Assembly (NCBI RefSeq): GCF_001713395.1
Contig: NZ_CP016450.1
Coordinates: forward strand, 992,001-1,056,000
Length of the DNA stretch: 64,000 nt
Direction: 5' to 3'
From: Sinorhizobium sp. RAC02
Lineage (GTDB): Bacteria > Pseudomonadota > Alphaproteobacteria > Rhizobiales > Rhizobiaceae
Positions 28,446 through 37,588 of the stretch are shown here, one piece after another. The notes beneath the pieces were generated by a model that did no database searches, was not told the DNA's origin, and worked only from the letters and a program-made list of their open reading frames with translations. Both the position numbers and the translations under genes were made by a program. Each line of letters starts with the position of its first letter. Positions within the stretch are counted from its first letter, which is position 1.

Positions 28446-29132
28446 ATGCTCATCCAAGAAGGCGACAAAAGAACACCGGCGACAGACCTGATGTTGGCAT
28501 CCATTCTAGCGTTCGTCGCAGGCGGCGTGAACAGCGCCGGCTATATGGCCTATCACTACTTCTCAGCCAACATGACCGGAAACGTCTCGTTGGCTTCCGA
28601 GCTCCTAGCCGTGTTTCGCTTCGACGCAGCGCTTGCGTTTCTGACAGTTGTCGTAATGTTCATAGTTGGTGCCTTCTTGGCCTCGTTCCTCATCGAGGTA
28701 GGCAAGCGGCAGCGGCGCAGCAACATTTACGCCCTGACGTTGATTGTTGAAGCCACCCTTTTGATACTCATAGGGCTTGCCGCTGCCCTTAGCACGCAAC
28801 CACTGAACGGAGTGCTGGTAGTAGGCCTGCTGAGCTTGACCATGGGCATACAGAATGCAGCGTCGACCCGGATTTCCGGTAGCCGCGTAAGAACGACCCA
28901 CGTCTCGGGTGTGGCCACCGATCTAGGCGTTGGCCTAGCCATGCTCCTGGGAGTCGGTGCCGGCGCCGAGAAGTCGGCGATTGTGCTACGGCTGAAGCTC
29001 CACCTTGCTACGATTGTCTTCTTTGCATTGGGCGGTGTGCTCGGGGTGCTAGGACATCAGCAGCTCGGGGGCGTTTCCTTCTGCGTGTTTGCGATGCCCC
29101 TGATAATTCTGAGTGTTCGATATCTCAGGTGA
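28446..29132 (+). CDS. DUF1275 (YoaK-type) membrane protein
   Basis: A 228-residue inner-membrane protein with six hydrophobic segments. DUF1275 signatures are LAFVAGGVNSAGYMA and YFSANMTGNVSLAS near the N-terminus and MGIQNAASTRI and RTTHVSGVATDLG in the middle. The family function is unknown, though transport has been proposed. Confidence 0.88.
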   Translation: MLIQEGDKRTPATDLMLASILAFVAGGVNSAGYMAYHYFSANMTGNVSLASELLAVFRFDAALAFLTVVVMFIVGAFLASFLIEVGKRQRRSNIYALTLIVEATLLILIGLAAALSTQPLNGVLVVGLLSLTMGIQNAASTRISGSRVRTTHVSGVATDLGVGLAMLLGVGAGAEKSAIVLRLKLHLATIVFFALGGVLGVLGHQQLGGVSFCVFAMPLIILSVRYLR

Positions 29133-29252
29133 TATCCCGTTCCCAAGCCTGGATCGACGGATACGCGCATCATTTGCAACGGCCTTCGCTATCGACTCGA
29201 TTGATCAGGCATTGCATCATCCCCTGGCTCGCACCAGGGGAGGTGTTGCGTC

Positions 29253-29333
29253 ATGGCTCGGCAGATCGCGCTTTGCGTCATCATCGGGGTGGTTGCCTAC
29301 ATCTGCATCTGGGCCGCCTGGACGATGTTCTGA
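29253..29333 (+). CDS. 26-residue single-span membrane microprotein
   Basis: Encodes MARQIALCVIIGVVAYICIW plus AAWTMF, a single membrane helix with two cysteines. AGGGGAGGT lies eight bases before the ATG. The function is unknown. Confidence 0.5.
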   Translation: MARQIALCVIIGVVAYICIWAAWTMF

Positions 29334-29407
29334 TCCCTATCCTCCACCGAAGATATACAGAGCACGGCATCTGGTGAGATATGCAAAAAGTTCGGGAATA
29401 GACGATA

Positions 29408-29563
29408 ATGGATCAGCCGGGCAGAACGCGCGCTGAAAAGGCCGCTCAGACTTTATGGGTCGCTCTTTTTATCGCGAGTAGCGTGTTAGGCGCCATCATG
29501 TATTACTGCTCGTGGCCGCCTGCGCTCTTCTTCCCTTACGAGGTCCGTTTCTCCTTGTGGTGA
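29408..29563 (+). CDS. 51-residue small membrane protein
   Basis: Hydrophilic N-terminus MDQPGRTRAEKAAQ, then one hydrophobic span LWVALFIASSVLGAIMYY and a Pro/aromatic tail. Only a weak ribosome-binding site is visible. No family is recognised. Confidence 0.45.
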   Translation: MDQPGRTRAEKAAQTLWVALFIASSVLGAIMYYCSWPPALFFPYEVRFSLW

Positions 29564-29996
29564 CCCGTTGGCGGGGTTGAATTCGAACCGGCAAGTTCGG
29601 GCGGCCAAGTCATTGCTCTCTCCTGAACGCGGAGGGTCCACAACTGATGACAAACTCCGGCGAGGGCTCTGTTGCGCTATATCTGCGGTTTCTAAATCTG
29701 AGTGAACATCCGCCGAACGATTGCTGATCAGTCAGCGAATTGATGCAGTGCAATAATTCCTTTGGGCTATGCCGTTTGCGAAGCCGAATGGCGGACGGAA
29801 AAGAACAGCCGGACATGATTCCCAGCCTTCGCGAATGACTTTCCGCCTTCTCGAAACGAGTTGCGGAGGCGGGATTTGAATCGCCGGCGCGAAAACGAAT
29901 GGTTGTTATGTGGCGCTCAAGCACTTACATAAGATTTACGCGGCCTTTGCGCGCCTAGTGGCGCTCACGTCTTGCCGCAATCCCTAGGAGAACCTC
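29564..29996. other. Intergenic region without a supported gene
   Basis: About 430 bases with short open frames of no coding character. No terminator or repeat was recognised. Confidence 0.4.
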
Positions 29997-30158
29997 ATGG
30001 CACAATCGAAAGACGCCTCGGCGTCTGCCCAGAATTATGACGCCAAGACACTGGCGAAGAAGCACCGGATCTCAGTGGACGATGCCACCAAGATCCTTGC
30101 TGAACACGGCTCGGACCGCAAAGCGGCGGACAAGGCCGCGCGTCGCGTAGCGGTATAA
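29997..30158 (+). CDS. Small basic protein of unknown function
   Basis: A 53-residue protein with many Lys, Ala and Asp: MAQSKDASASAQNYDAKTLA then KKHRISVDDATKILAEHG. The second half resembles a small helix-turn-helix or DUF3606-like fold, but this is uncertain. TAGGAG precedes the ATG. It is convergent with the YciF-type gene. Confidence 0.6.
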   Translation: MAQSKDASASAQNYDAKTLAKKHRISVDDATKILAEHGSDRKAADKAARRVAV

Positions 30159-30245
30159 GGTGGAAGCGGCGAGCTCGATGAATAGAGCCCGCCGCTCGTC
30201 CGGAGCTGCTTATCGTCTGGGCGCTGCCGCTTTCTCTCGTATCGC

Positions 30246-30740
30246 TCAGGCCGCTTTGGCCTTGGCAGTCGTCTTGTTGATCGACGTGACGGCAAGGTTG
30301 GTCAGCTTGTTGTTCGTCGCCTTCTCCTGATCGAGGATCTCGCTCAGCAGCTTGTGGGCCTCATCGTGCCCCAGATCCTTCGCCCATTCGCGCAGAGACC
30401 CGTAGCGGGCGATTTCGTAGTGTTCGACGGCCTGGCAGGCGGCCAGGAGGCCGGCATCGAGTGCGGTGCCTTCCGCTTCTTCCATAAGCCCGTCAGCCTC
30501 CTTGAGCAGGCCTTCGATGGCGTCGCACTTTTCGCCGGAAGCCTTCTTGCCGATCGACTTGAAGACCTGCTCAAGCTTCTTGATCTGCTCCTTCGTTTCC
30601 GCAAGGTGCTCCTCGGCGGCTTTCTTGAGCTCGGCGCTCTTCGCAGCCTTGGCAACCTTGGGTAGGGCCTTGGTGATCGCATTCTCTGCGAAATAGACGT
30701 CCTGAAGCGTATGGTGGAAAATGTCAGCTAGCGTTTTCAT
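30246..30740 (-). CDS. YciF-type ferritin-like protein (DUF892)
   Basis: A 164-residue four-helix protein of the YciE/YciF family, linked to stress response and thought to bind a di-iron centre. It starts MKTLADIFHHTLQDVYFAEN at 30740, with E-xx-H type ligand positions in EEHLAETKEQI and AVEHYEIARYGSL. GAGGAGATT is the ribosome-binding site. The C-terminal Lys/Thr/Ala-rich tail is usual in rhizobia. Confidence 0.9.
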   Translation of the reverse strand: MKTLADIFHHTLQDVYFAENAITKALPKVAKAAKSAELKKAAEEHLAETKEQIKKLEQVFKSIGKKASGEKCDAIEGLLKEADGLMEEAEGTALDAGLLAACQAVEHYEIARYGSLREWAKDLGHDEAHKLLSEILDQEKATNNKLTNLAVTSINKTTAKAKAA

Positions 30741-31010
30741 TGGAATCTCCTCATTGCCTGACTGGCGGGGAAAGCAATGAAAAAGCGACCGTATTGTTCC
30801 GTCAGGATTGCGGATCGCCAATTGCTGCGCCGTATTGCGTATCAATGGCCAAGGCCAAAGGCCCGTGCCAAAATCAACATCGACGCGACGCGTGGCAAGC
30901 CGGTCGATCAAGAGTAACGGAGTGAACATGGGATCATCGCTCGACCGCCAAAGGGCCGGGCGGCTTCTGGGGCGGAACAACCCTTGAGGCTCAGCGTTGC
31001 ATCTCACCTT

Positions 31011-31050
31011 ACAAAGGAGGCAGTTGTGAAACAAAGGAGGCAGTTGTGAA
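31011..31050 (+). repeat. Perfect 20-bp tandem duplication of a ribosome-binding site and start codon
   Basis: ACAAAGGAGGCAGTTGTGAA occurs twice back to back, at 31011-31030 and 31031-31050. Each copy has a near-perfect Shine-Dalgarno AAAGGAGG and a GTG. Only the second GTG opens the microprotein frame for its full length; the first (31026) reads GTG AAA CAA AGG in a different frame. Confidence 0.9.
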
Positions 31051-31120
31051 CCGTATCATCTACATCGTCGGCCTGATCGTCATCGTGCTGGTCGTCCTTT
31101 CCTTCCTCGGACTTAGATAG
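31046..31120 (+). CDS. 24-residue membrane microprotein
   Basis: GTG start at 31046 gives MNRIIYIVGLIVIVLVVLSF plus LGLR, one membrane helix. AAAGGAGG is six bases upstream. Similar tiny hydrophobic proteins occur in many alphaproteobacteria. Its function is unknown. Its translation signal is duplicated in tandem just upstream. Confidence 0.65.
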   Translation: MNRIIYIVGLIVIVLVVLSFLGLR

Positions 31121-31145
31121 GGAGCGGGCTTGCAGACACGAACGT

Positions 31146-31247
31146 GTGCGATGCATCAAGGCCCGCACCTTCGAACTCTGGCAGCGGGAGGGCGTGCTCG
31201 AGGGGCTATCGTTGAGTCAGTGGCTTCAAGCCGAGAGGAAACAATGA
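31146..31247 (+). CDS. Short DUF2934-like protein
   Basis: A 33-residue product with ARTFELWQREGVLEGLSLSQ then WLQAERKQ, matching the DUF2934 pattern (R-A-x-x-L-W-x-x-E-G ... WLxAE). Normal members have extra N-terminal residues. The proposed GTG start at 31146 is weak, so this could be a truncated remnant. Confidence 0.45.
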   Translation: MRCIKARTFELWQREGVLEGLSLSQWLQAERKQ

Positions 31248-31330
31248 GGCAGTGGACAAGGTAGCGCTGTCGTTCGAATCCTCACTGGAGCCAAACGTCG
31301 CGTTGTGGATGAAGAGATTGGCAAAGAAAC

Positions 31331-31362
31331 TAGGAGCCGGTTCAATCAAGAACCGGCTCCTA
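31331..31362 (-). terminator. Hairpin, probably the original tRNA-Asn terminator
   Basis: A 13-bp perfect stem, TAGGAGCCGGTTC with GAACCGGCTCCTA. On the minus strand it is followed by GTTTCTTTG. It lies 31 bases beyond the left copy of the tRNA-Asn 3' end, where the tRNA terminator would sit if the island were removed. Confidence 0.6.
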
Positions 31363-31392
31363 AAATAAAATCAGCGCGTTAGCTGAAGAATT

Positions 31393-31408
31393 TGGCTCCC
31401 CGGGCCGG
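31393..31408. repeat. Left attachment-site repeat of island 1
   Basis: TGGCTCCCCGGGCCGG is identical to 51869-51884, the last 16 bases of tRNA-Asn including CCA. The sequences differ on both sides. It is followed after about 145 bases by the P4-type integrase start, the usual layout of tRNA-targeted islands. Confidence 0.75.
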
Positions 31409-31551
31409 AAAAGCTGAAGCAACCATTCCAACCTTAATGTTCGCTGTAACACTTTGATATACTATCGTTTAGGGATTTTCTTGCCCATTGTAACCATAGC
31501 AGGTACAGCTAGCAACTACCCCAAAAGTGGGGAGGATTGCGGGGAAGGAAA

Positions 31552-32289
31552 ATGGGGAGCCATACGCGAAATGTTCTGACGGTCAAAGCGATCGCTGCCA
31601 GTAAATCCAAGAAGCTCCGGGACGGCGGCGGTCTGTGGTTGGTGACAAAAGGCGATGCTCGATATTGGATCCTAGATTTCAGCCTCAACGGAAAGCGCAG
31701 GCAACTCGGTCTGGGTCCTTTGCTGAGTGTGGGCTTGGCGGAAGCCAGGGCAAAAGCGGATGAGGCCCGCAAGCTCGTCCGAAACGGTGTCGACCCAATC
31801 GCTCAACGCCAGGCGGCAGAAGTCAAAGTGATGACCTTCGGCGAATATGCTGACGGTTTTGTCGACGATGCGGTGAAGGCAGGTCGGTGGCGCGGCGCCA
31901 AAACGGAAGCGCGGTGGCGGAACCTCCTGGAGAATCATGCTGCTGCTCTCCGACCGAGGGCGCTTAACGCGATCGGCGTTCCCGATGTACTCGAGGTACT
32001 GAGGACGGTGTGGGGCGTCCGGCAAGAAACCGCGGAAAAATTGAGGGAAGCTGTCGAACGTGTGCTGGATGCGGCTAAAGTGGAAGGGCATCGGAGCGGC
32101 GAAAACCCGGCCGCCTGGCGCGGTCAGTTGGAGCACGTGCTTCACAAACCCAATATTTTAACCGCAAAGAAGCACCACTCCGCGATGCCTCACGCTGAAG
32201 TTGCGGGCTTTATGAAGAAGTTGCGGAAGGTTCCAACGGTCGAGGCGGAAGCGCTTCAGTTCTGCATGTTGGTTTCCACGCGGAACTGA
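31552..32289 (+). pseudogene. P4-type tyrosine integrase, truncated by an insertion sequence
   Basis: Residues 1-239 are a normal P4/DUF4102-type integrase start: arm-binding domain with KSKKLRDGGGLWLVTKG, FSLNGKRRQLGLGPL and ARKLVRNGVDPIAQR, then the core-binding domain from about residue 95 (MTFGEYADGFVDDAVKAG). The reading frame enters the IS21 end at 32267 and stops at 32289. Normal members have about 400 residues; the whole catalytic domain with the Arg-His-Arg-Tyr set is missing. No continuation was found at the far end of the IS, so the rest was deleted. ATG at 31552 is preceded by GGGGAAGG. Confidence 0.9.
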
Positions 32290-32295
32290 GCCGGT

Positions 32296-33901
32296 GGGGA
32301 TGCGGATAAAAAGTTGGACTGGTTATGCGTTAAGCCCAAGGCTGTTTCGATATTCGATGGGACTGAGGGCGCCAAGTGACAATTTGATGCGCTTTTCGTT
32401 GTACCAATGGATGTAGGCGTCCACCTCTCTGACGAACTGCTCGATCGTGGTCGCCCTCCAGTCTCTAGGATAGAAGAGTTCTGTTTTCAGCCGACCGAAG
32501 AAGCCTTCGCAGGCCGCGTTGTCTTGCGAACAGCCCTTGCGGGACATTGAGCGGACCAACTTTGCATTGCCTATCCTGGTGAGCCACCCCGGCCAGCGAT
32601 AGTGGGCTCCGCGATCAGAATGAACGATAGGCCGTGCATCAACATCGGCCACGGTTTCGATCGCGGCTTCCAGCATGGTATTGACCAGCCCCGCATCCGG
32701 CTGCGTTCCAATGGACCAGCTTATGACCATGCCGTCGAAGCAGTCGATGATCGGCGAGAGGTACACCTTACCCGCTGGGATCTGGAACTCGGTGATGTCC
32801 GTCAGCCACTTTTGGTTCGGCGCCTCGGCCTGGAAGTCACGATTGATCAGGTTCTCAGGCGCCGGACTAATCTCTCCCAGATAAGAACCGAAGCGGCGGC
32901 GCTTTGGCCTGGGGACGATCAAGCTTTCCTGTTTCATCAGCCGCTGCACAACCTTTTCCGAGATCATCACACGCTCTCGCGCCAACGACGCCTGCAGTCT
33001 TCTATAGCCGTAGCAGCGATGGTTGGTTTCGAAGATTTCGATGATGCTACGACGGATGGCGACATACTTGTCCGCCAAGCTCGCACGGGCGCGATGGTAG
33101 AAGTATGAGCTTCGTGGCAGCCTCAACTGGGCAAGCAGCTCTGGTAGTCGATAGAGATCCTTGAGGGCGTCAACCAGCCTCGTCTTCTCCCGGTTGCTCA
33201 GGAGTGGCAGATCGACGCCCAGGCCTTTTTTTAAGAGTTCATTGGCCTTCTTCAAGAGATCATGTTCGAGCTGCAATTGGCGGACATCGCGTTGGAGGGC
33301 TTCAAGCTGTCGCTCGAGTTCCTCGCGGTCTGGCGCCGGCGGAGACGTATTGCGGCGTTTCATAGATGAGGGAGCCTCATGACCGAGTAGCTGGTTCTTC
33401 CAGTTGTACAAGGTCGGTCTGCATACGCCCAGCCGGTCCGCTACATCTTGAGCACTTTCCTCTCCACTGCAAAGCCCGATGACACCGGCCTGTTTCAACG
33501 CCTCAGGATATGCCGGCCGCCAAGAGCGACCGACTATCGACGTTCTGGCTTCCGGAAATGCTTCCCGGATCCATGCGGTCAAGGTTCCGCGACCGGGATA
33601 ACCCAAGTCCCTCATCGTCGAAGCGATACAGCGATCGTGACAAAGGTAATGCTCAACAGCCGCCTGCTTCTGAGCCTCAGAATACTTTGGAGTTTTAGCC
33701 GCACAACGTGCACGCAAGTCACGATGCTGCTCGTACTCTCGGCACCAAGCCTTCAATGCATTCTTGGTGGGATAACCTAGCTGACGAATGGTCGCCTTAA
33801 CGCGCTTGCCAAGCTTTATATACAGTTCAACCGCTCGAATTCTGTCTGCGTAGGAATACATGAACGACCTCCTGGTGGTCCAAGTTTTCGTCCGCATCCC
33901 C
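32296..33901 (-). mobile_element. IS3-family insertion sequence nested inside the IS21 element
   Basis: Imperfect 24-base inverted repeats at 32296-32319 and 33878-33901, GGGGATGCGGA at the outer tips. GGT flanks both ends (32293-32295 and 33902-33904), consistent with a 3-bp target duplication. The element is about 1.6 kb and lies between the first and second terminal repeats of the IS21 element, so it came later. Confidence 0.9.
32323..33861 (-). CDS. IS3-family transposase, single-frame form
   Basis: A 512-residue transposase. Two N-terminal helix-turn-helix repeats (IRQLGYPTKNALKAWCREYE, MRDLGYPGRGTLTAWIREAF) and a third (ADRLGVCRPTLYNW) come first, then a leucine-rich coiled coil near residues 190-225. 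The integrase core has the DDE set: QKWLTDITEF, IVHSDRGAHYRW and DNAACEGFFGRLKTE. No frameshift is needed. It appears intact. Start MYSYADRIRAVELY at 33861. Confidence 0.93.
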   Translation of the reverse strand: MYSYADRIRAVELYIKLGKRVKATIRQLGYPTKNALKAWCREYEQHRDLRARCAAKTPKYSEAQKQAAVEHYLCHDRCIASTMRDLGYPGRGTLTAWIREAFPEARTSIVGRSWRPAYPEALKQAGVIGLCSGEESAQDVADRLGVCRPTLYNWKNQLLGHEAPSSMKRRNTSPPAPDREELERQLEALQRDVRQLQLEHDLLKKANELLKKGLGVDLPLLSNREKTRLVDALKDLYRLPELLAQLRLPRSSYFYHRARASLADKYVAIRRSIIEIFETNHRCYGYRRLQASLARERVMISEKVVQRLMKQESLIVPRPKRRRFGSYLGEISPAPENLINRDFQAEAPNQKWLTDITEFQIPAGKVYLSPIIDCFDGMVISWSIGTQPDAGLVNTMLEAAIETVADVDARPIVHSDRGAHYRWPGWLTRIGNAKLVRSMSRKGCSQDNAACEGFFGRLKTELFYPRDWRATTIEQFVREVDAYIHWYNEKRIKLSLGALSPIEYRNSLGLNA

Positions 33902-33958
33902 GGTTTTTCCACCGAGAAGTGAGCCACCTCTGAGTATGGTTTTCTGATCAGGACTTGG

Positions 33959-34741
33959 TCAAGGGGTTGGCTTTTCTCCTTTCTTCTGGGCTGCGGCGGC
34001 CGAGCTGGCTTTGAAGCGGAAGCTGTCATTTCCAGTTTCCAGGATATGACAACGGTGGGTGAGACGGTCGAGGAGAGCGGTCGTCATCTTGGCGTCGCCG
34101 AAGACGGTTGCCCATTCGCTAAAGCTGAGGTTGGTGGTGATCACCACGCTGGTCCGCTCGTAGAGCTTGCTCAGCAGGTGGAACAGCAGTGCTCCGCCTG
34201 AGGCGCTGAACGGCAAGTATCCCAGCTCGTCCAGGATGAGCAGATCGAGGCGGACCAGCGTCTCGGCGATCTGGCCTGCCTTGCCCTTGGCCTTCTCCTG
34301 CTCGAGAGCATTGACCAGTTCGATGGTCGAGAAGAAGCGGACCTTTCGGCGATGATGCTCGATGGCTTGGATTCCAAGAGCGGTCGCGACATGCGTTTTT
34401 CCAGTGCCAGGGCCACCGATAAGGACAACGTTCTGCGCCCCATCCATAAACTCGCATCGGTGCAGTTGGCGCACGGTAGCCTCGTTGATCTCGCTGGCGG
34501 CGAAGTCGAAGCCGGAGATGTCTTTGTACGCAGGAAAGCGAGCGGCCTTCATATGATAGGCGATGGAGCGGACCTCGCGCTCGGCCATCTCAGCCTTCAG
34601 CAACTGGGACAAGATCGGCACGGCCGTATCAAAGGCTGGAGCCCCTTGCTCGATAAGGTCCGTGACGGCCTGGGCCATGCCATACATCTTCAGGCTACGC
34701 AGCATGATGACGACGGCAGCACTTGCGGGGTCATGACGCAT
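33959..34741 (-). CDS. istB: IS21-family helper ATPase IstB
   Basis: A 260-residue AAA+ ATPase that helps IstA pick the target. The Walker A motif is [17 protein letters not shown] and Walker B is [12 protein letters not shown]. The start at 34741 overlaps the istA end by 11 bases. Intact. Confidence 0.95.
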   Translation of the reverse strand: MRHDPASAAVVIMLRSLKMYGMAQAVTDLIEQGAPAFDTAVPILSQLLKAEMAEREVRSIAYHMKAARFPAYKDISGFDFAASEINEATVRQLHRCEFMDGAQNVVLIGGPGTGKTHVATALGIQAIEHHRRKVRFFSTIELVNALEQEKAKGKAGQIAETLVRLDLLILDELGYLPFSASGGALLFHLLSKLYERTSVVITTNLSFSEWATVFGDAKMTTALLDRLTHRCHILETGNDSFRFKASSAAAAQKKGEKPTP

Positions 34742-36251
34742 GGCGACCTCCTGCGATCCGGGCGCGTAGGCCATCATAGCGTTCGACATTGGCCTTGGGT
34801 TCACGCAGCAAGGTCAGCGCCTGTGGCGTATCGATGTCGGGACCATCGATTGTCTTGCCGTCGATCAGCCGATGCAGCAGGTTCAGCACATGCGTCTTGG
34901 TCGCCACCCCCGCATCCAAGGCCAGTTCCACCGCCTTGAGGACGACCTGTTCGTCGTGATGAAGCACCAGAGCGAGGATATCGGCCATCTCACGATCACC
35001 GCCGGGGCGGCGAAGCATCTGATCTTGCAACTGTCTGAAGGCCAGCGGCAATTCCAGGAAGGGTGCGCCATTGCGCAGGGCTCCTGGCTTGCGCTGGATG
35101 ACGGCAAGGTAATGCCGCCAGTCGTAAATCGTCCTCGGCGGTTTATCGTGGCTGCGTTCTATGATCCGCGGATGTTCGCAGAGAATATTGCCCTCGGCCG
35201 CAATGACCAGTCGCTCGGGATAAATCCGCAGGCTGACGGGCCGGTTCGCAAATGATGCTGGCACGCTGTAACGATTACGCTCGAAGGTGATCAAGCATGT
35301 CGGCGAGACGCGTTTGCTCTGCTCGACGAAACCGTCAAATGCAGTCGGCAACGCCATCAATGCTGCCCGCTCATCAGCCCAAACATCCGCGATCGTGCCG
35401 GACAAGGTGCCATGCGCCGTCTCTCGCCACAGGTCCTGGCAATGCTGTTCCAGCCAGAGGTTCAACGTGGCCAAATCCGGGAAGTCCGGCATCTGTTGCC
35501 ATAGCCGTGGTCGGGCATCCTGGACGTTCTTCTCGACCTGACCCTTTTCCCACCCCGCGGCGGGATTACAGAACTCGGGCGCAAACACGTAGTGGTTGGT
35601 CATCGCGAGGAAACGGATGTTGACCTGCCGCTCCTTGCCGCGACCGACGCGGTCGACCGCCGTCTTCATGTTGTCGTAAATGCCGCGACCAGGTACGCCG
35701 CCGAACACCCGGAACCCGTGCCAGTGGGCATCGAACAGCATCTCGTGCGTCTGCAGCAGGTAGGCTCTGACCAGAAACGCCCGACTGTGCGATAGCTTGA
35801 TGTGTGCGACCTGAAGCTTGGTGCGCTCGCCGCCGATCACGGCATAATCTTCACTCCAATCGAATTGGAAAGCTTCGCCTGCACGGAAAGACAGCGGAAC
35901 GAATATGCCGCGGCCAGTCGTCTGCTGCTCAACCCGCCACTCACGGGCAAAGGCGGCGACCCGACCATAGGAGCCGGTAAACCCGAGAGCCACCAGATCG
36001 GCATGAAGCTGCTTCAGCGTTCGGCGCTGCTTGCGCGACCTCCCGGCCTCAGTCTTCAGCCAGGCCGCCAGTTTGTCGGCAAAAGGATCAAGCTTGCTCG
36101 GCCGCTCCGGTACCGTGAACGTCGGCTCGATCGTACCAGCGTTCAAATACTTCGCGATCGTGTTACGCGACAAACCGGTATGCCGACTGATCTCGCGGAT
36201 CGACTGCTTCTCGCGCAGCTTCATCCGACGGATGATGTTTAAAAGTCCCAT
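34731..36251 (-). CDS. istA: IS21-family transposase IstA
   Basis: A 506-residue DDE transposase starting [20 protein letters not shown] with a helix-turn-helix ([16 protein letters not shown]). The catalytic core includes [25 protein letters not shown] and the later Glu region [13 protein letters not shown]-terminal beta-barrel region follows. Intact. Confidence 0.95.
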   Translation of the reverse strand: MGLLNIIRRMKLREKQSIREISRHTGLSRNTIAKYLNAGTIEPTFTVPERPSKLDPFADKLAAWLKTEAGRSRKQRRTLKQLHADLVALGFTGSYGRVAAFAREWRVEQQTTGRGIFVPLSFRAGEAFQFDWSEDYAVIGGERTKLQVAHIKLSHSRAFLVRAYLLQTHEMLFDAHWHGFRVFGGVPGRGIYDNMKTAVDRVGRGKERQVNIRFLAMTNHYVFAPEFCNPAAGWEKGQVEKNVQDARPRLWQQMPDFPDLATLNLWLEQHCQDLWRETAHGTLSGTIADVWADERAALMALPTAFDGFVEQSKRVSPTCLITFERNRYSVPASFANRPVSLRIYPERLVIAAEGNILCEHPRIIERSHDKPPRTIYDWRHYLAVIQRKPGALRNGAPFLELPLAFRQLQDQMLRRPGGDREMADILALVLHHDEQVVLKAVELALDAGVATKTHVLNLLHRLIDGKTIDGPDIDTPQALTLLREPKANVERYDGLRARIAGGRHAS

Positions 36252-36466
36252 GTGGATCACTCCGTTGCCCCCGTCGCTCACCGCGTTGGGGGAAGGTTCA
36301 CATGGCTCAATTCTCAATGGAAATTATGCGCCTAACCGGCTCAGTTCTGCGTGGAAACCAACATACGGAGCGACCGCGCGTCAATAACAGTGATCGCCGC
36401 CGCTTGTTCCCCGTGCGTCGCATTATTCCGTCTCCGGATGCTCGTCGGCGGTCACCGCACGCGAGC

Positions 36467-36709
36467 TCACGCAGTGCCGGTCTCGTCTTGCATCTCCATC
36501 AGTTCTGCGAGGTCGACGAGTAGCCTCTGAACGTCAGGCCCGATGCGAGAGTTATTGGCCTCGATGGTCAACCGGATATTGGCGGCATAGTGGGTCGGAT
36601 CGAGCACGCCAGCCTCCTGAAGGGTTTTGACCAGAACGACCAACGCGTTTGTGTGGGAGGCATGGATGGCGGCTATGGCCTGTACAATCTCGTCGGATTT
36701 CTTGTTCAT
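36467..36709 (-). CDS. Small protein of unknown function
   Basis: An 80-residue acidic helical protein starting MNKKSDEIVQAIAAIHASHT, with a heptad-like RLLVDLAELMEMQDE end. The family is unknown. It is the first cargo gene after the insertion sequences. Confidence 0.55.
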   Translation of the reverse strand: MNKKSDEIVQAIAAIHASHTNALVVLVKTLQEAGVLDPTHYAANIRLTIEANNSRIGPDVQRLLVDLAELMEMQDETGTA

Positions 36710-36798
36710 TCAGCACCCTCCAAGATCTGCATTGCCAGATTCGCTCCATCACCGGAATTTCGCCGGCCTGAAGTGGGATCACCACCGGGAAGGTGAGG

Positions 36799-36867
36799 CT
36801 AGCGGATAAACACGCCTGCCTCATCAGCCGCATCGATAAAGGCCTGCCGCGCCGTGGTCAGCCTAAT
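36799..36867 (-). pseudogene. C-terminal fragment resembling DUF982
   Basis: Only about 22 codons remain, ending TARQAFIDAADEAGVFIR and stop. An in-frame stop is just upstream. The pattern A-FI-AA-EAG-F matches the DUF982 C-terminus; similar debris is at 40139-40200, and an intact DUF982 gene is at 50901. Confidence 0.5.
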
Positions 36868-37272
36868 TTACGACAACTGGGCTTCGATGGAGAGGATGAT
36901 TTTTTCTGCCTTCAGCGAGGAAAAGCTGAGCTTCTTCGATTGGAAACGGGTCGCCGCTAGTCGGACTGCTTCACGCAGCGAATTTCCTATGAACGAGTTG
37001 ATATTCTCCCCATTGGCGACCGTTTGCGGGACAGCGATTTGGATGACCAACCCCTTTTCCTTCTTGGAAAAGTGGCCCAGTTTGTAGCCCTCGAAGTCTG
37101 GGTTCAATAGCGAGCCCGGAACAATGAAGATCGGGTTGATCCAAGTCTCTGAGCCATCGTTGTAATTTTTGTCTCGAACTCTCATAGCAACCCCCATTGC
37201 CATGACCAGCGCCTCCCTAATAGCCGATCCCTTATGTTCAGGCCCACCCGTTTCTACCCCAATCGCAATCAC
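36868..37272 (-). CDS. Small protein of unknown function, possible immunity protein
   Basis: A 134-residue alpha/beta protein, not recognised. Features are VETGGPEHKGSAIREALVMA near the start and FIGNSLREAVRLAATRF in the C-terminal half. A GTG start at 37272 with GAGGAAA upstream is one base after the stop of the preceding gene, so the two are coupled. Its place in a run of unrelated small genes is the only reason to suspect an immunity role. Confidence 0.6.
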   Translation of the reverse strand: MIAIGVETGGPEHKGSAIREALVMAMGVAMRVRDKNYNDGSETWINPIFIVPGSLLNPDFEGYKLGHFSKKEKGLVIQIAVPQTVANGENINSFIGNSLREAVRLAATRFQSKKLSFSSLKAEKIILSIEAQLS

Positions 37273-37273
37273 G

Positions 37274-37588
37274 TTAGTTTCCTCTATGCTCCTTCAAAAG
37301 GCCCTGTTCCCAGTCGTCTTGCTGCTTCATCCACGGTTGGCCAACGGCGGCGCGTGTTGCCGACCAGCCCGGAGGAAGGCTCGCAACTTCATCGAGGTCA
37401 GGATGAAGCGCGATTACTTCGGACATGGCTACCACAAATGCTGAAGTAATGTCGGCTGGCTTATCGTCCATGAACGCCCAGGAGTCATCGTCTTCGTAGT
37501 GCGTCGCGATGAGGACCGGATGACCATCGATCACCGACGGGCACGTGATGCAGGCCACGTTCGGTGCCTGATTGAACTTCCAACTCAT
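37274..37588 (-). CDS. Small protein of unknown function, possible immunity protein
   Basis: A 104-residue acidic protein starting MSWKFNQAPNVACITCPSVI, with HYEDDDSWAFMDD and SLPPGWSATRAAVGQPW. Similar short proteins with the LPPGW-A-R motif are widespread in Proteobacteria without known function. It is coupled to the gene at 36868-37272 (one-base gap). Confidence 0.62.
   Translation of the reverse strand: MSWKFNQAPNVACITCPSVIDGHPVLIATHYEDDDSWAFMDDKPADITSAFVVAMSEVIALHPDLDEVASLPPGWSATRAAVGQPWMKQQDDWEQGLLKEHRGN

Larger units (their letters stand above)
32267..36363 (-). mobile_element. IS21-family insertion sequence, interrupted by an IS3-family element
   Basis: Terminal inverted repeats of 29 bases at 32267-32295 and 36335-36363 (28 of 29 match), both beginning TGTTGG at the outer tip. 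Inner repeat copies lie at about 33904-33929 and 36305-36325, the multiple terminal repeats usual for IS21. Without the inserted element the length is about 2.49 kb, normal for the family. It carries istA and istB. No target duplication is seen, in keeping with an adjacent deletion. Confidence 0.92.

Noticed and set aside
31270..31300. tRNA-like T-loop GTTCGAATCCTCA, also near 51754
   Set aside because: The T-stem does not pair and no anticodon arm is present. At most these are ancient tRNA scraps.
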